Assembly (NCBI GenBank): GCA_000716465.1
Contig: JNWL01000026.1
Coordinates: forward strand, 1-64,000
Origin: Streptomyces bikiniensis
Lineage (GTDB): Bacteria; Actinomycetota; Actinomycetes; Streptomycetales; Streptomycetaceae
DNA: 64,000 nt
Reading direction: 5' to 3'
In this document: positions 52,593 to 61,400 of the stretch, piece by piece
Position numbering within the stretch: position 1 is the stretch's first letter
Layout of the letters: every line of letters starts with the position of its first letter
Made by a program: the position numbers and the translations under genes
Notes under the pieces: generated by a model
What the model saw: only the letters and a program-made list of their open reading frames with translations
The model's database searches: none
Told to the model about the DNA's origin: nothing

Positions 52593-53231
52593 GTGGCAAC
52601 GTTCCGACTCCAAGGCAGCAAGGTGCTCGCCGTCTCCCTGACCGGCGACGCCGTGAAGGCGAAGAACGGCTCGATGGTCGCCTACGACGGCCAGATGGCG
52701 TTCAAGAAGATGAGCGGGGGCGGTGAGGGCCTGCGCGGCATGGTGACCCGCCGGCTCACGGGTGAGCAGATGGAGGTGATGGAGGTGCGCGGGCAGGGGA
52801 CCTGCTGGTTCGCCGACCGGGCGTCCGAGATCAACCTCGTCTCCCTGCACGGCGACAGGCTGTGGGTGGAGGCGAGCAATCTGCTCTGCACGGACGCGGG
52901 GCTGCGCACCGGCACGACCTTCACGGGCCTGCGCGGCGGGGCGACCGGCAACGGCCTCTTCACCACGACCGTGGAGGGGACGGGCCAGGCGGCGATCGTG
53001 TCGGACGGTCCGGCGGTGGTGCTGCGGGTGACCCCGCAGTACCCGCTCCAGGTGGACCCCGGCGCGTACATAGCCCACCAGGGCAACCTCCAGCCGCACT
53101 TCCAGTCGGGCGTGACCTTCCGCACCTTCATGGGCGAGGGCGGCGGCGAGGCCTTCCAGATCCGCTTCGAGGGGGACGGCCTGGTGTACGTCCAGCCGAG
53201 CGAGCGGAACACGATCGGGGGCGACCTGTGA
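52593..53231 (+). CDS. AIM24-family protein, first of three
   Basis: A 212-residue soluble beta-rich protein ([54 protein letters not shown]). AIM24 proteins were named for a yeast mitochondrial protein; bacterial members are often of unknown role and may form tubular or ring-like beta-structures. TACCTT (52581-52586) lies 6 nt before GTG 52593 and no Shine-Dalgarno is present, so the operon is probably led by a leaderless message. The stop overlaps the next small ORF (GTGA). Confidence 0.87.
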   Translation: MATFRLQGSKVLAVSLTGDAVKAKNGSMVAYDGQMAFKKMSGGGEGLRGMVTRRLTGEQMEVMEVRGQGTCWFADRASEINLVSLHGDRLWVEASNLLCTDAGLRTGTTFTGLRGGATGNGLFTTTVEGTGQAAIVSDGPAVVLRVTPQYPLQVDPGAYIAHQGNLQPHFQSGVTFRTFMGEGGGEAFQIRFEGDGLVYVQPSERNTIGGDL

Positions 53232-53326
53232 GCGACGCACGCGCGGCCACCGGTCCGCAGGCGACGACGACGGCCGCACCTCCGCGCCGCGCGGGCGGAG
53301 AAGCGAACGAATGGGGTGCGGTCTGA
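53228..53326 (+). CDS. 32-aa small ORF coupled between two AIM24 genes
   Basis: The frame [20 protein letters not shown] then RAGGEANEWGAV starts at GTG 53228, overlapping the previous stop (GTGA), and its TGA (53324-53326) overlaps the next ATG (TGATG). Such precise coupling on both sides supports translation. The peptide is Ala/Thr/Pro-rich without membrane helix. It may serve mainly to couple translation, or be a small subunit. Confidence 0.55.
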   Translation: MSDARAATGPQATTTAAPPRRAGGEANEWGAV

Positions 53327-53976
53327 TGCCGTTCCGGGAGATCAACCCGAAGATGGTCGAGGCGACCCTCGTCCCGGGGCAGCGGCTGTTCAGCCAGCGC
53401 GGCGCGATGCTGGCGTACCGCGGGGACGTCACTTTCACGCCGAACATGGCGGGCGGCCAGGGCGGCCTGATGTCGATGATCGGCCGCCGGGTGGCCGGCG
53501 AGGCGACGCCGCTGATGACGGTGGAGGGCAGCGGCACGGTGATGTTCGGGCACGGCGGCCACCACATCCAGGTGATCGCGCTGACCGGCGACACCCTGTA
53601 CGTGGAGGCCGACCGGCTGCTCGCCTTCGACGGGACCCTGGAGCAGGGCACGATGTTCATGGGCTCGCAGGGCGGGGTCATGGGCATGGTCCGCGGCCAG
53701 GTGACCGGCCAGGGCCTCTTCACCACCACCCTGAAGGGCCACGGCTCGGTGGCCGTGATGGCGCACGGCGGCGTGATCGAGCTGCCGGTCGTCCCGGGCC
53801 GTCCGGTGCACGTGGACCCGCAGGCGTACGTGGCCCACCACGGCGACGTGCGGAACAAGCTCTCCGCCGCGCTCGGCTGGCGGGACATGGTGGGGCGCGG
53901 CTCGGGCGAGGCGTTCCAGCTGGAGCTGAGCGGCAGCGGCGCGGTGTACGTCCAGGCCTCGGAGGAGAAGCTGTGA
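53326..53976 (+). CDS. AIM24-family protein, second of three
   Basis: A 216-residue paralogue of the neighbours: VPGQRLFSQRGAMLAYRGDV, a Gly/Met-rich stretch (GGQGGLMSMIGRR), MTVEGSGTVMFGHGGHHIQV, LFTTTLKGHGSVAVMAHGG, VDPQAYVAHHGDVRNKL. ATG 53326 is used because it is coupled to the stop of the small ORF; a few upstream residues would be possible. It ends four bases into the third gene. Confidence 0.87.
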   Translation: MPFREINPKMVEATLVPGQRLFSQRGAMLAYRGDVTFTPNMAGGQGGLMSMIGRRVAGEATPLMTVEGSGTVMFGHGGHHIQVIALTGDTLYVEADRLLAFDGTLEQGTMFMGSQGGVMGMVRGQVTGQGLFTTTLKGHGSVAVMAHGGVIELPVVPGRPVHVDPQAYVAHHGDVRNKLSAALGWRDMVGRGSGEAFQLELSGSGAVYVQASEEKL

Positions 53977-54758
53977 GCACCCCTGTCATCCACGATCCGC
54001 ACACCCTGCCGTCGGACGACAACGTCAATCCGTACACCTTCTGCGTGGAGCTGAAGGGCTCCCAGTGGTTCCTGCAGAAGGGCAAGATGATCGCCTACTA
54101 CGGGCGGATCGAGTTCAACGGCATCGGGCACGGGCGGCTCGACCGGCTGGTGCGGACGTCCTTCCACTCGCCGCTGCACGCGAGCGACTGGGTGGTGGCC
54201 GAGGGCAGCGGCAAGATGCTGCTCGCGGACCGGGCCTTCGACGTGAACTCCTTCGACCTGGACGAGGGCAACCTGACGATCCGGTCCGGGAACCTGCTGG
54301 CCTACCAGCCGACCCTGGCGCTGAAGCAGTCGATCGTGCCGGGGTTCGTGACACTGATCGGGACGGGCAAGTTCGTGGCCGCGTCGAACGGTCCGGTGGT
54401 CTTCATGGAGCCGCCGCTGCGGGTGGACCCGCAGGCGCTCGTGGGCTGGGCGGACTGCCCCTCGCCGTGCCACCACTACGACCACGGCTACATGACGGGC
54501 GTGATGGGCGGCGTACGGGCCCTGACGGGTCTGGGCGGCACCTCGGGCGAGGAGCACCAGTTCGAGTTCGTGGGGGCGGGCACGGTGCTGCTCCAGTCGA
54601 CGGAGCTGCTGATGGCGGAGCGGGACGCCGGCGCCCCCCCGGCCCAGGCGGGCGTTCCCGGCGGGCACGGCGGGCACGGTTCGGGCCACGGGCAGCCGGG
54701 TGCGACACCGCGCCTTCCCGGCCAGCTGGGGGACCTCCAGCGTCGCTTCGGGCTGTGA
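53973..54758 (+). CDS. AIM24-family protein, third of three, with a Gly/His-rich tail
   Basis: A 261-residue paralogue. The AIM24 fold (KGSQWFLQKGKMIAYYGRIE, VVAEGSGKMLLADRAFDVNS, VDPQALVGWADCPSPCHHYD) is followed by a low-complexity tail rich in Gly, His and Pro (GGHGGHGSGHGQPGATP). The extra Cys/His cluster DCPSPCHHYDH suggests metal binding. GTG 53973 overlaps the preceding stop (GTGA), completing a fully coupled operon of three related genes. Confidence 0.87.
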   Translation: MSTPVIHDPHTLPSDDNVNPYTFCVELKGSQWFLQKGKMIAYYGRIEFNGIGHGRLDRLVRTSFHSPLHASDWVVAEGSGKMLLADRAFDVNSFDLDEGNLTIRSGNLLAYQPTLALKQSIVPGFVTLIGTGKFVAASNGPVVFMEPPLRVDPQALVGWADCPSPCHHYDHGYMTGVMGGVRALTGLGGTSGEEHQFEFVGAGTVLLQSTELLMAERDAGAPPAQAGVPGGHGGHGSGHGQPGATPRLPGQLGDLQRRFGL

Positions 54759-54775
54759 GCGGTAGTCTGCGGACC

Positions 54776-54889
54776 GTGACGTACCCGAACGTCTGCGCCG
54801 ACGGCGGGGGCGGGGCCGCGTCCGGGCCGGGCCCCGGGTGCCCGGCGTCACGCCTCCAGATTTCGTCAAGAATTCAACTTCTTAGGTAG
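54776..54889 (+). CDS. Candidate leaderless 37-aa ORF before the MarR gene
   Basis: VTYPNVCADGGGGAASGPGP then GCPASRLQISSRIQLLR, stopping at TAG 54887-54889. TAGTCT (54763-54768) lies 7 nt before the GTG, the same layout as other predicted leaderless genes here. The stop codon is the first three bases of the MarR -10 hexamer. It could be a regulatory small ORF; no family is recognised. Confidence 0.3.
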   Translation: MTYPNVCADGGGGAASGPGPGCPASRLQISSRIQLLR

Positions 54890-54898
54890 AATCCACAT

Positions 54899-55375
54899 AT
54901 GGAGACCGATACGGCCACCCCGTGGCTCACCGACGGCGAGCAGTGTGCCTGGCGCACCTTCCTGGACGTCCAGAGGATGCTGACGTACCAGTTGGAGAAG
55001 GACCTCCAGCCCTTCGGCCTGACGATGAACGACTACGAGATCCTGGTGAACCTCTCGGAGTCGTCCGAGCGCCGGCTGCGCATGAGCGACCTCGCCGTGG
55101 CCACCCTCCAGTCGAAGAGCCGCCTCTCCCACCAGATCACCCGGATGGAGAACGCGGGCCTGGTCCGGCGCGAGAACTGCGAGTCCGACCGGCGCGGCCT
55201 GTACGCGGTCCTCACCGACCAGGGCATGGAGACCATGCGCAAGGTCGCCCCGCACCACGTCGAGTCGGTGCGCAGGCACTTCATCGACCAGCTCACCCCC
55301 GAGGCGCTCGGCGACCTCCACGAGTCCCTGAAGCCGGTCGCGGAGCAGCTGCGCGGACGGCGCGGCAAGCCGTAG
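54899..55375 (+). CDS. MarR-family regulator
   Basis: A 158-residue winged-helix regulator: LRMSDLAVATLQSKSRLSHQ (recognition helix), RRENCESDRRGLYAVLTDQ (wing), and dimerisation helices (FLDVQRMLTYQLEKDLQPFG). TAGAAT (54887-54892) lies 6 nt before the ATG, again without a Shine-Dalgarno. Upstream, AAGAATTCAACTTCTT has AAGAA/TTCTT arms and could be the operator. The gene is followed by a strong terminator and is convergent with meaB. Confidence 0.9.
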   Translation: METDTATPWLTDGEQCAWRTFLDVQRMLTYQLEKDLQPFGLTMNDYEILVNLSESSERRLRMSDLAVATLQSKSRLSHQITRMENAGLVRRENCESDRRGLYAVLTDQGMETMRKVAPHHVESVRRHFIDQLTPEALGDLHESLKPVAEQLRGRRGKP

Positions 55376-55392
55376 CGCACGCCCGCGCCCGT

Positions 55393-55436
55393 ACGAGGAA
55401 GGGCCTCCCCGGCGATCCGGGGAGGCCCTTCCTCGT
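55393..55436. terminator. 20-bp perfect stem between the MarR gene and meaB
   Basis: 55393-55412 pairs fully with 55417-55436 around CGAT. Convergent genes on both sides mean it can serve both. Confidence 0.85.
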
Positions 55437-55445
55437 GCGTGCCGC

Positions 55446-56402
55446 TCAGTTGCCCGTCAGCTCCGCCACCAGCTCGTCGGCGGCCGCGTACGGGTCGAGG
55501 TCGCCGGCCGTGATCCGCTCCGCGAGGGCGTCGAGCCGCCGGTCGCCGCGCAGGTCTCCGATCCGCTCGCGCAGGGCCGTGACCGCGATGGTCTCGACCT
55601 CGCGCGAGGCACGGGCCCGGCGGCGCTCCGCCAGGACGCCCCGCTCCTCCATCCAGGCGCGGTGCTTCTCCAGGGCCTCCACGACCTCGTCGACGCCCTC
55701 GCCGCGGGCCGCGACCGTCTTGACGATCGGCGGCCGCCAGTCGCCCGGCGCGCGCGCCTCGCCGAGGCCCAGCATGTGGTTGAGCTCGCGGGCGGTGGCG
55801 TCCGCGCCGTCCCGGTCGGCCTTGTTCACCACGTACACGTCGCCGATCTCCAGGATGCCCGCCTTCGCGGCCTGGATGCCGTCGCCCATGCCCGGCGCGA
55901 GCAGGACCACGGAGGTGTCGGCCTGGGAGGCGATCTCGACCTCCGACTGCCCGACGCCGACGGTCTCCACGAGGACCACCTCGCAGCCGGCCGCGTCCAG
56001 GACGCGGATGGCCTGCGGGGCGGACCAGGCGAGGCCGCCCAGGTGCCCCCGGGTCGCCATGGAGCGGATGTAGACGCCCGGGTCGGAGGCGTGGTCCGAC
56101 ATCCGGACCCGGTCGCCGAGCAGCGCGCCCCCGCTGAACGGGGAGGACGGGTCGACGGCCAGGACGCCGACCCGCTTGCCCGCCCGGCGGTAGGCGGAGA
56201 CGAGCGCGGACGTCGAGGTGGACTTGCCGACGCCGGGAGAGCCCGTCAGGCCCACCACGTACGCGCCGCCGGTGAGCGGCGCGAGCGCCGCCATCACCTC
56301 GCGCAGCTGCGGGGACGCCCCCTCCACCAGCGAGATGAGCCGGGCCACGGCCCGGGGCCTGCCCTCGCGCGCCTGGGCGACGAGTGCGGGGACGTCCACC
56401 AT
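55446..56402 (-). CDS. meaB: Acyl-CoA mutase-associated GTPase (MeaB)
   Basis: A 318-residue G3E-family GTPase that protects and reactivates B12-dependent acyl-CoA mutases such as methylmalonyl-CoA or isobutyryl-CoA mutase. The P-loop is GSPGVGKS (54-61), followed by VLAVDPSSPFSGGALLGDR, VETVGVGQSEVEIAS and the NKAD guanine-specificity motif (VYVVNKADRDGADA). ATG 56402 begins MVDVPALVAQAREG. It is 35 bp downstream of the acetyl-CoA acetyltransferase gene, so they may form an operon. Confidence 0.93.
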   Translation of the reverse strand: MVDVPALVAQAREGRPRAVARLISLVEGASPQLREVMAALAPLTGGAYVVGLTGSPGVGKSTSTSALVSAYRRAGKRVGVLAVDPSSPFSGGALLGDRVRMSDHASDPGVYIRSMATRGHLGGLAWSAPQAIRVLDAAGCEVVLVETVGVGQSEVEIASQADTSVVLLAPGMGDGIQAAKAGILEIGDVYVVNKADRDGADATARELNHMLGLGEARAPGDWRPPIVKTVAARGEGVDEVVEALEKHRAWMEERGVLAERRRARASREVETIAVTALRERIGDLRGDRRLDALAERITAGDLDPYAAADELVAELTGN

Positions 56403-56437
56403 GTGCAGAGCTCCTTGCCTGACCTTGCCCGGATGAC

Positions 56438-57649
56438 TTACTTGCCGGAGACGCCGGGAACGCGGACGATCAGGGCGTCGCCCTGGCCGCCGCCGCCGCA
56501 CAGGGCCGCCGCGCCGACGCCGCCGCCGCGCCGCTTGAGCTCCAGGGCGAGGTGGAGCACGACCCGGGCGCCGGACATGCCGATGGGGTGGCCGAGGGCG
56601 ATGGCGCCGCCGTTGACGTTCACCTTGTCGGTGGTGACGCCGAGGTCCTTCATCGACTGGACGAGGACCGCGGCGAAGGCCTCGTTGATCTCGATGAGGT
56701 CGAGGTCGTCGACGGTCAGGCCCTCCTTCTTCAGGGCGTGCAGGATCGCGTTGGACGGCTGCGACTGGAGGGAGTTGTCCGGGCCGGCCACGTTGCCGTG
56801 GGCGCCGATCTCGGCGATCCACTCCAGGCCCAGCTCCTCGGCCTTGGCCTTGCTCATCACGACGACGGCGGCGGCGCCGTCGGAGATCTGCGAGGAGGTG
56901 CCCGCGGTGATCGTCCCGTCCTTGGCGAAGGCGGGGCGGAGCTTGCCGAGGGACTCGGCGGTGGTCTCGGCGCGGATGCCCTCGTCCTGGGCGAAGATCA
57001 CCGGGTCGCCCTTGCGCTGCGGGATCTCGACCGGGGTGATCTCGGCCTCGAAGACGCCGTTCTTCTGGGCGGCGGCGGCGCGCTGGTGCGAGAGGGCGCC
57101 GATCTCGTCCTGGTCGGCCCGCTGGATGCCCAGGCGGGTGTTGTGCTTCTCGGTGGACTCGCCCATGGCGATGCCTTCGAGGGAGTCGGTGAGGCCGTCG
57201 TACGCCATGGAGTCGAGCAGCTCGATCGCGCCGTACTTGTAGCCCTCGCGGGACTTGGGGAGCAGGTGCGGGGCGTTGGTCATCGACTCCTGGCCGCCGG
57301 CGACGACGACGTCGAACTCGCCGGCGCGGATGAGCTGGTCGGCGAGGGCGATGGCGTCGAGCCCGGAGAGGCACACCTTGTTGACGGTGAGGGCCGGGAC
57401 GTTCATCGGGATGCCGGCCTTGATGGCGGCCTGGCGGGCGGGGATCTGACCGGCGCCCGCCTGGAGCACCTGGCCCATGATCACGTACTGCACCTGGTCG
57501 CCGCCGATGCCGGCCCGGTCGAGGGCGGCCTTGATGGCGAAGCCGCCGAGGTCGGCGCCGGAGAAGGACTTGAGCGAACCGAGCAGGCGACCCATGGGCG
57601 TACGGGCACCCGCGACGATCACTGAGGTGGTACCGGTCGTTCCAGACAT
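56438..57649 (-). CDS. Acetyl-CoA C-acetyltransferase (thiolase)
   Basis: A 403-residue thiolase condensing or cleaving acetoacetyl-CoA. C93 in [16 protein letters not shown] is the acyl acceptor, and [18 protein letters not shown] and [14 protein letters not shown] carry the C-terminal His and Cys. The protein is the length of biosynthetic thiolases. Placement next to meaB and mce suggests a role in C4-acyl-CoA (ethylmalonyl/butyryl) metabolism. The mce gene is divergent, across a 137-bp gap with no gene. Confidence 0.93.
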   Translation of the reverse strand: MSGTTGTTSVIVAGARTPMGRLLGSLKSFSGADLGGFAIKAALDRAGIGGDQVQYVIMGQVLQAGAGQIPARQAAIKAGIPMNVPALTVNKVCLSGLDAIALADQLIRAGEFDVVVAGGQESMTNAPHLLPKSREGYKYGAIELLDSMAYDGLTDSLEGIAMGESTEKHNTRLGIQRADQDEIGALSHQRAAAAQKNGVFEAEITPVEIPQRKGDPVIFAQDEGIRAETTAESLGKLRPAFAKDGTITAGTSSQISDGAAAVVVMSKAKAEELGLEWIAEIGAHGNVAGPDNSLQSQPSNAILHALKKEGLTVDDLDLIEINEAFAAVLVQSMKDLGVTTDKVNVNGGAIALGHPIGMSGARVVLHLALELKRRGGGVGAAALCGGGGQGDALIVRVPGVSGK

Positions 57650-57786
57650 GAGGCACGGCCCCTAGGGATGAGAGGTGAACGAGGGTTTACCGCCAATGTA
57701 CTGAGGGGCCCGGCGCCCGGTCATCGGCGCGGCGGTGTGACGGCGCGCACGTTGCGTAACCACCCCTCCGGGGTTGCACTGGACCC

Positions 57787-58239
57787 ATGCTGACGCGAAT
57801 CGACCACATCGGGATCGCCTGTTCCAACCTCGACGCGACCGTCGAGTTCTACCGCGCGACCTACGGCTTCGAGGTCTTCCACACCGAGGTCAACGAGGAG
57901 CAGGGCGTCCGCGAGGCCATGCTCAAGATCAACGGCACCTCGGACGGCGGGGCCTCCTACCTCCAGCTCCTGGAGCCGACCCGGGAGGACTCGGCGGTGG
58001 GCAAGTGGCTCGCCAAGAACGGCGAGGGCGTGCACCACATCGCCTTCGGCACCGCCGACGTCGACGGGGACGCCGAGGCCATCCGGGGCAAGGGCGTCCG
58101 GGTCCTCTACGACGAGCCGCGGATCGGCTCCATGGGCTCCCGGATCACCTTCCTGCACCCCAAGGACTGCCACGGCGTCCTCACGGAACTGGTCACTTCG
58201 GCGGAGCCGCCGGCTGACCACTCCTCAGCGGAGCACTGA
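57787..58239 (+). CDS. mce: Methylmalonyl-CoA epimerase
   Basis: A 150-residue metalloenzyme of the glyoxalase/VOC fold that interconverts (R)- and (S)-methylmalonyl-CoA. RIDHIGIACSNLDATVEFYR opens the fold (metal ligand H7), EGVHHIAFGTADVDGD gives a second His, and CHGVLTELV a final Glu. An extra DHSSAEH tail follows. The ATG has TGCACT 6 nt upstream and no Shine-Dalgarno. It provides the epimer required by mutases supported by MeaB. Confidence 0.94.
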   Translation: MLTRIDHIGIACSNLDATVEFYRATYGFEVFHTEVNEEQGVREAMLKINGTSDGGASYLQLLEPTREDSAVGKWLAKNGEGVHHIAFGTADVDGDAEAIRGKGVRVLYDEPRIGSMGSRITFLHPKDCHGVLTELVTSAEPPADHSSAEH

Positions 58240-58463
58240 CCTCCGGATTCCCGGCCCGGTAGAGTGGGCGGCTCCGGGCCGGGGCCGGTCGGGGCCGCTC
58301 CGCGTGGCACCCAAGTCGGGATGTCGGGGTCGTCCGATCTGCCACGATTCCCCGGGGGCCCGTCCCCGGCCGAGGGGACGGCGCTCGTTGGAGTGTTGCG
58401 ACCAGGGTTGGGGTCTCCCCTGCTCGAACGCGTTGAGAGCTCGGGGAAGGATGGGACCGCGCA

Positions 58464-61400
58464 GTGCGGGGCTACGAACGCCAGGAGAGCCACCGAGCTG
58501 AAGACGACCATCTCGCCCGGTTCGAAGCCGAGATGGACCGGCTGAAGACCGAGCGGGAGAAGGCCGTCCAGCACGCCGAGGACCTCGGCTACCAGGTCGA
58601 GGTCTTGCGCGCCAAGCTCCACGAGGCGCGCCGCACCATCGCGTCCCGGCCCGCGTACGACAGCGCCGACATCGGCTACCAGGCCGAGCAGATGCTGCGC
58701 AACGCCCAGGCGCAGGCCGAGCAGCTCCGCCAGGACGCCGAGCGCGAGCTGCGCGAGGCCCGCGCCCAGACCCAGCGCATCCTCCAGGAGCACGCCGAGC
58801 ACCAGGCCCGGCTCCAGGCCGAGCTGCACAACGAGGCCGTCCAGCGCCGCCAGCAGCTCGACCAGGAGCTGAACGAGCGCCGCCAGACCGTCGAGGCGCA
58901 CGTCAACGAGAACGTCGCCTGGGCCGAGCAGTTGCGCGCCCGTACGGAGTCCCAGGCCCGCCGGCTGATGGAGGAGTCCCGCGCGGAGGCCGAGCAGGCG
59001 CTCGCCACCGCCCGCGCCGAGGCCACCCGCCTCGCCGAGGAGACCAGCCGCCGCGTCGGCGCCGAGGCGGAGGCCGCCCGCGCCGAGGCCGAAGCGATTC
59101 TGCTGCGCGCCCGCAAGGACGCCGAGCGGCTCCTCGCCAACGCCGCGGGACAGGCCCAGGAGGCCACCAGCCACGCCGAGCAGCTGCGCTCCTCCACCGC
59201 GGCCGAGACCGACCAGGCCCGCCGCCAGGCCACCGAGCTGTCCCGCGCCGCCGAGCAGCGGATGCAGGAGGCCGAGGAGAAGCTGCGGACCGCCCGCGCC
59301 GAGGCCGAGAAGGCCCTCACGGAGGCCAAGGAGGCCGCGGCCCGGCAGCTGTCCTCCGCCGAGTCGGTCAACGAGCAGCGCACCCGTACGGCCAAGGCGG
59401 AGATCGCCCGGCTCGTCGGCGAGGCCACCAAGGAGGCCGAGTCCCTCAAAGCCGAGGCCGAGGAGAAGCTGCGCGAGGCGACCGCCCAGGCGGAGAAGCT
59501 GGTCGCGGAGGCCTCCGAGAAGGCCCGTACGGCCGCCGCCGAGGACTCCGCCGCCGCGCTCGCCAAGGCCGCCCGCAGCGCCGAGGAGATCCTCACCAAG
59601 GCGTCCGAGGACGCCCGGGAGACCACCCGCAAGGCCGCCGAGGAGGCCGAGCGGGTCCGCCGCGAGGCCGAGGCCGAGGCGGACCGGCTGCGCGCCCAGG
59701 CCGAGGAGCAGGCGGACGAACTGCTCGGCTCGGCGAAGGACGACACCAAGGAGTACCGCGCCAAGACCGTCGAGCTCCAGGAGGAGGCGCGGCGGCTGCG
59801 CGGCGAGGCCGAGCAACTGCGCGGCGAGGCCATCGACGAGGGCGAGCGGATCCGCGGCGAGGCGCGCCGCGAGGCCCTGCAGCAGATCGAGGAGGCGGCG
59901 AAGACCGCCGAGGAGCTGCTGTCCAAGGCCCGTACGGACGCCGAGGAGCTGCGGACCAAGGCCGGCGCGGAGAGCGAGAAGGTCAAGTCCGAGGCGATGG
60001 AGCGCGCCCAGACGCTCCGGGCCCAGGCCGAGGAGACCCTGGAGCGCACCCGCGCCGAGGCCGAGCGGCTGCGCGCCGAGGCCGAGGAGCAGGCCGAGTC
60101 GGTGCGGACCGCGGCCGAGGCGGCGGCGGCGGCGCTGCGCGCGGACGCCGAGCGGGCCGCCGAGGCCCGGCGCGCGGAGGCCGCCGAGGAGCTGAACCGG
60201 CTGCACGCCGAGGCCGGGGCGAAGGTGGCGGCCGCCGGGGAGGAGCTGACCGACGCGCGCGCCGAGGGCGAGCGGATCCGGCGCGAGGCCGCCGAGGAGA
60301 CGGAGCGGCTGCGGACCGAGGCCGCCGAGCGCATCCGCGTCCTGCGGGAGCAGGCGGAGCAGGAGGCCGAGCGGCTGCGCACGGAGGCGGCGGCGGACGC
60401 GGGCGCCGCGCGCGCCGAGGCCGAGACCGCGGCCGTACGGCTGCGCACGGAGGCGTCCGAGGAGGCCGAGCGGCTGCGGTCGGAGGCCCAGGAGACCGCC
60501 GACCGGGTGCGGGCGGAGGCCGCGGCCGCGGCCGAGCGGGTGGCCGCGGAGGCCGCCGAGGCGCTGGCCGCCGCGCAGGAGGAGGCCGTACGGCGCCGCC
60601 GGGAGGCCGAGGAGACGCTGGAGTCGGCGCGTTCCGAGGCCGGCCGGGAGCGCGAGCTGGCCCGGGAGCAGTCCGAGGAGCTGCTCGCCGCCGCCCGCAA
60701 GCGGGTCGAGGACGCCCAGACCGAGGCGCAGCGCCTGGTCGAGGAGGCGGACGCGCGGGCGACCGAGATGGTCGCGGCGGCCGAGCAGACCGCCCAGGAG
60801 GTGCGGGACTCGGTGGCCGGTCTGCGCGAGCAGGCCGAGGAGGAGATCGCCGGACTGCGGTCGGCGGCCGAGCACGCCGCCGAGCGGACGCGTTCCGAGG
60901 CGCAGGAGGAGGCGGACCGGGTCCGCGCCGACGCGTACGAGGAGCGGGAGCGGGCGACCGAGGACGCGGCCCGCACGCGGACGCGCGCCCAGGAGGAGGC
61001 CGAGGCCGCGAAGGCGCTGGCCGAGCGGACGGTCACGGACGCGCTCGCGGAGTCGGAGAAGCTGCGGGCGGACACCGCCGAGTACGCGCAGCGGGTGCGG
61101 ACCGAGGTGACGGACTCGCTCGCCGCGGCCGAGCAGGACGCGGCCCGTACGCGGGCGGACGCCCGGGACGACGCGAACCGGATCCGTTCGGAGGCCGCGG
61201 AGCGGGCCGAGACGGTGGTCGGCGAGGCGCGGGCCGAGGCGGACCGGCTCACCGCCGAGGCGGTCGAGCTGATGGAGACCACCGAGCAGGACGCCCTGCG
61301 CATCCGTACCGAGGCCGAGCAGGTCAGGGCGGACGGCGAGGCGCACGCGGAGGCGCTGCGGGCGGCCGCGCTCGCGGACGGCGAGCAGGTCCTCGACGAG

